Assembly: GCA_903915555.1 (NCBI GenBank)
Contig: CAIWTL010000436.1
Coordinates: 1 to 7,474, forward strand
From: an uncultured Micrococcales bacterium
GTDB taxonomy: Bacteria; Actinomycetota; Actinomycetes; S36-B12; GCA-2699445
Length of the DNA: 7,474 nucleotides
Direction of reading: 5' to 3'
The notes below the pieces were generated by a model. That model searched no databases. It saw only the letters and a list, made by a program, of their open reading frames with translations, and was not told where the DNA came from. Position numbers and translations under genes: made by a program. The first letter of the stretch is position 1. Every line of letters begins with the position of its first letter. Positions 5,543 through 7,474 of this stretch are shown one piece after another.

Positions 5543-6606
5543 GGGTCCTGGCCGCCGTGTCCGGGGGGGTGGACTCCGCGGTCGCGATGGCCCGCGTGTC
5601 CGCCGCCGGGCACGACGTCACCGCTGTACACATGGCGTTGTCGCCCGACCCGGCGCTGACCCGGGACGGTGCGCGGGGCTGCTGCACCATCTCCGACGCG
5701 CATGACGCTCGCCGGGCCGCCGACTCCGTCGGAGTGCCGTTCTACATCTGGGACCTGGCCGAGGAGTTCCGCCGTACCGTGATCACCGATTTCGTCGCCG
5801 AGTACGAGGCGGGTCGCACCCCGAACCCGTGCATCCGGTGCAACCAGCACATCAAGTTCGCCGCCCTCCTGGACCGCGCCACCGCCCTGGGGTTCGACGC
5901 TGTCGCGACCGGTCACTACGCGCGGCTCACCCGGGCCGACTCGGGACCGGTGCTTCGCCGCGCGGTCGACGGCGGTAAGGACCAGTCCTACGTTCTGGCG
6001 GTCATGGGTGCCGAACGGCTGAGTCGCTGTCTCTTTCCGCTCGGCGACACCACCAAGGCCGACATCAGGTCCGAGGCAGCAGAACTGGGACTATCGGTCG
6101 CCCACAAGCCGGACAGTCACGACATCTGTTTCATCCCCGACGGTGACACCGCGGGGTTTCTGCAGCGCGAACTGGGAGAGCGCCCCGGGCCCATCGTCGA
6201 CCGCGACGGCTCCCGTGTCGGCACACACTCCGGCACCTATGGCTTCACGGTGGGCCAGCGCCGTGGGCTGGGGATCACGCAGGCGACCGAGACCGGCCGC
6301 CCCCGCTACGTCCTTCGGCTCGAGCCGGTGTCGAACACCGTCGTGGTGGGGGACCAGGAGGATCTGAGCGTCGACCATCTGACGACGGTCGACGCTGTCT
6401 GGTGCGCCCCCCGACCGTCGATCGGTGACGGGCTCGCGGTGCAGATCAGGGCCCACGGGGAGCCCGTGCCGTGCACCGTCGTCGAGGTGGTGTCCGACGG
6501 GTTCGCGGTGCGGCTGGCCGACCCGCTGCACGGGGTGGCGGCCGGCCAGTCAGCCGTGCTCTACGACGGCGACCGGGTGATCGGGCAGGGCACGATCGAC
6601 CGCTGA
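5539..6606 (+). CDS. mnmA: tRNA-specific 2-thiouridylase MnmA (TrmU)
   Basis: A 355-residue cytoplasmic enzyme that adenylates and then thiolates U34 of tRNA-Lys, -Glu and -Gln, the sulfur coming from a desulfurase persulfide. The N-terminal PP-loop S-G-G-V-D-S (8-13) binds ATP. The R-G-C-C-T segment (46-50), P-N-P-C-I-R-C-N (95-102), T-G-H-Y-A-R (124-129) and G-G-K-D-Q-S-Y-V-L (145-153) follow. S-H-D-I-C-F-I (193-199) carries the second catalytic cysteine. C98 and C197 correspond to the catalytic pair known from the E. coli enzyme; C101 completes the three-cysteine set proposed there for an iron-sulfur cluster. The C-terminal part (about 210-355) holds G-F-T-V-G-Q-R-R-G-L-G-I (235-246) and the tRNA-binding barrel domains. 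Length is normal. The ATG lies within the ATGA overlap with the desulfurase stop, implying translational coupling. The stop is a tandem TGATGA inside a 10-bp triple repeat. Confidence 0.97.
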   Translation: MRVLAAVSGGVDSAVAMARVSAAGHDVTAVHMALSPDPALTRDGARGCCTISDAHDARRAADSVGVPFYIWDLAEEFRRTVITDFVAEYEAGRTPNPCIRCNQHIKFAALLDRATALGFDAVATGHYARLTRADSGPVLRRAVDGGKDQSYVLAVMGAERLSRCLFPLGDTTKADIRSEAAELGLSVAHKPDSHDICFIPDGDTAGFLQRELGERPGPIVDRDGSRVGTHSGTYGFTVGQRRGLGITQATETGRPRYVLRLEPVSNTVVVGDQEDLSVDHLTTVDAVWCAPRPSIGDGLAVQIRAHGEPVPCTVVEVVSDGFAVRLADPLHGVAAGQSAVLYDGDRVIGQGTIDR

Positions 6607-6627
6607 TGACCGCTGATGACCGCTGAT
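6598..6627. repeat. Three exact tandem copies of a 10-bp unit over the mnmA stop codon
   Basis: GACCGCTGAT occurs three times in a row without mismatch. The first copy contains the mnmA stop (TGA 6604-6606). Because the unit is 10 bp long, its TGA falls at 6604, 6614 and 6624, one in each reading frame, and the first is followed directly by a second in-frame TGA (6607-6609). Further TGAT words continue less regularly at 6632 and 6641. Probably replication slippage; no clear terminator hairpin is seen in this 50-bp convergent gap. Confidence 0.9.
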
Positions 6628-6656
6628 CCGGTGATGCCGTTGATTCGGCTTCGGGC

Positions 6657-7346
6657 TCAGGGCCACTGCCGGGCCGGTTCGGCGCCTCGCCGATCGAGAC
6701 CCAACCAGCGCCGCAACCTCGCGGAGGCGTCGACCGCATCCGGGGTCACCCAGTTGAATCGGGCGGACAGAATGCGCAGGGCAGCAGCCGAGACGATCGC
6801 CGCACCCTCCGCGACCGCCCGCAGATCCGTGAAGTACTCGATGGACACGAAGAGCACGGCGGCGACCAGGGCGGCGGCCGCGACCCATTGGCCCGGCATG
6901 AGTGCGGTCGGGATGTTCCGGCACAGGACATCGCGCAGCAGTCCGCCTCCGATCGCAGTGGTGATGCCCAGGAAGACGGCTGCACTGTTGGACAGGCCCA
7001 GGGCGAGCGCCTTCTCGGCGCCGATGACGACCCACGCGCCGATGAGGAGCGTGTCCAGTGCATAGATGGCCGGCTCCAACTCCGACACCAGGCGACCGAA
7101 GAAGTAGCCCGCGACCGCGCCGATCGCCGCCATGAGCACGTAGTTCTGCAGCAGGAAGATCGGCACCGCGTTCCCCAGCAGGACGTCCCGGATGGCGCCA
7201 CCCCCGACCCCCGTGCAGACGGCGACGAATCCGATCCCCATGAAGTCCATCCGCTTCTTCTTGGCGTGCAGTGCCCCGGAGATGGCGCCCCCGGTGACAG
7301 CGGCCACCTCGATGAGGGTCGGCACGGTCAGGATGTCGGCAGCCAC
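6657..7346 (-). CDS. TRIC/UPF0126 family membrane protein (putative trimeric intracellular cation channel type)
   Basis: A 229-residue, strongly hydrophobic protein with about six to seven predicted membrane segments and the internal duplication of the UPF0126 family. The two repeats each carry the diagnostic glycine-rich motif: G-G-G-A-I-R-D-V-L-L (48-57) and G-G-G-L-L-R-D-V-L (133-141). Other family features are A-I-S-G-A-L-H-A-K-K (21-30) and the A-L-D-T-L-L-I-G-A-W (96-105) that opens the second repeat. Prokaryotic members are structurally related to eukaryotic TRIC channels and are thought to conduct monovalent cations; the physiological role is unsettled. The C-terminus (about 200-229) is soluble and basic. 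The start is a GTG (7346-7344) that touches the TAG stop of the upstream gene, with AAGGTGG 5 nt before it as ribosome site; a later in-frame GTG at codon 8 is possible. It is convergent with mnmA. Confidence 0.88.
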   Translation of the reverse strand: MAADILTVPTLIEVAAVTGGAISGALHAKKKRMDFMGIGFVAVCTGVGGGAIRDVLLGNAVPIFLLQNYVLMAAIGAVAGYFFGRLVSELEPAIYALDTLLIGAWVVIGAEKALALGLSNSAAVFLGITTAIGGGLLRDVLCRNIPTALMPGQWVAAAALVAAVLFVSIEYFTDLRAVAEGAAIVSAAALRILSARFNWVTPDAVDASARLRRWLGLDRRGAEPARQWP

Positions 7347-7474
7347 CTACCCCACCTTGTCCTGATGGCCGGTCACAGGATCCAACTCGTCCGTCGGGGT
7401 CCCCTTGCGACGCCAGAGCCGCCAGACGCGATCGCTGAAGTCGCGGGGCTCGTGGGTGGCCCAGTGGAACCGGA
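7347..7474 (-). CDS. Unrecognised protein, C-terminal 41 residues only
   Basis: On the minus strand an open frame enters from the right edge and ends at TAG (7349-7347), immediately followed by the GTG of the TRIC-family gene. The visible tail is hydrophilic and rich in Trp, Arg and Asp: it opens R-F-H-W-A-T-H-E-P-R-D-F, continues with R-V-W-R-L-W-R-R-K-G (15-24) and ends T-G-H-Q-D-K-V-G. The coding frame is supported by GC-rich third positions and by the exact stop/start abutment, which implies an operon with translational coupling. I do not recognise the family from this fragment and see no domain motif in it. Confidence 0.62.
   Translation of the reverse strand, partial: RFHWATHEPRDFSDRVWRLWRRKGTPTDELDPVTGHQDKVG

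Noticed and set aside
6607..6656. Transcription terminator between mnmA and the convergent TRIC-family gene
   Set aside because: Only a 4-bp GCCG/CGGC stem with a 6-nt loop is present, too weak to call; the region is dominated by TGAT repeats.
1..7474. CRISPR array, tRNA/rRNA genes, insertion sequences, toxin-antitoxin or defence systems
   Set aside because: Reading both strands showed no regularly spaced repeats beyond the 10-bp triple, no tRNA-like cloverleaf, no transposase motifs and no small gene pairs of that kind.

Overview
This is a high-GC window with strong G/C preference at third codon positions. The compact gene spacing, GTG starts, several apparently leaderless genes and a WS/DGAT-type acyltransferase all point to an actinobacterium. 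The genus cannot be fixed from the sequence. From memory, the neighbourhood recalls the Mycobacterium tuberculosis region with fixA-fixB (etfB-etfA), iscS and trmU, next to a divergent methyltransferase. However, the EtfB here lacks a short insertion that I recall in the mycobacterial protein, so a related but different actinobacterial lineage is likely.

Layout: (1) 1-256, minus: N-terminal part of a small membrane protein resembling the isoprenylcysteine/phospholipid methyltransferase group, cut by the window edge. (2) 294-1667, plus: a WS/DGAT acyltransferase, divergent from (1) across a 37-bp gap that seems to hold two back-to-back leaderless promoters. (3) 1710-2351, minus: a class I SAM-dependent methyltransferase, convergent with (2). 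(4) 2520-3299 and 3319-4266, plus: etfB and etfA, the two subunits of electron transfer flavoprotein, closed by a perfect 17-bp hairpin at 4286-4323. (5) 4391-5542 and 5539-6606, plus: a cysteine desulfurase overlapping mnmA (tRNA 2-thiouridylase) by ATGA, a translationally coupled tRNA-thiolation pair. (6) 6657-7346, minus: a TRIC/UPF0126 membrane protein whose GTG start directly abuts the stop codon of an unrecognised gene (7347-7474) that runs off the right edge.

Functional picture: the left half is lipid-oriented. An acyltransferase makes storage or wax lipids, and ETF carries electrons from acyl-CoA dehydrogenases to the quinone pool. The right half is sulfur transfer to tRNA: the desulfurase strips sulfur from cysteine and MnmA installs it at wobble U34. 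The two halves are separated by the hairpin after etfA and a new promoter.

No stretch longer than 300 bp lacks a gene; the longest gap is 2352-2519 (divergent promoter region). I found no RNA genes, mobile elements, CRISPR arrays or defence-like systems. This is mostly ordinary core-genome content. The observations most worth a second look are the repeated -10/6-nt/start-codon layout and a 10-bp triple repeat on the mnmA stop codon.
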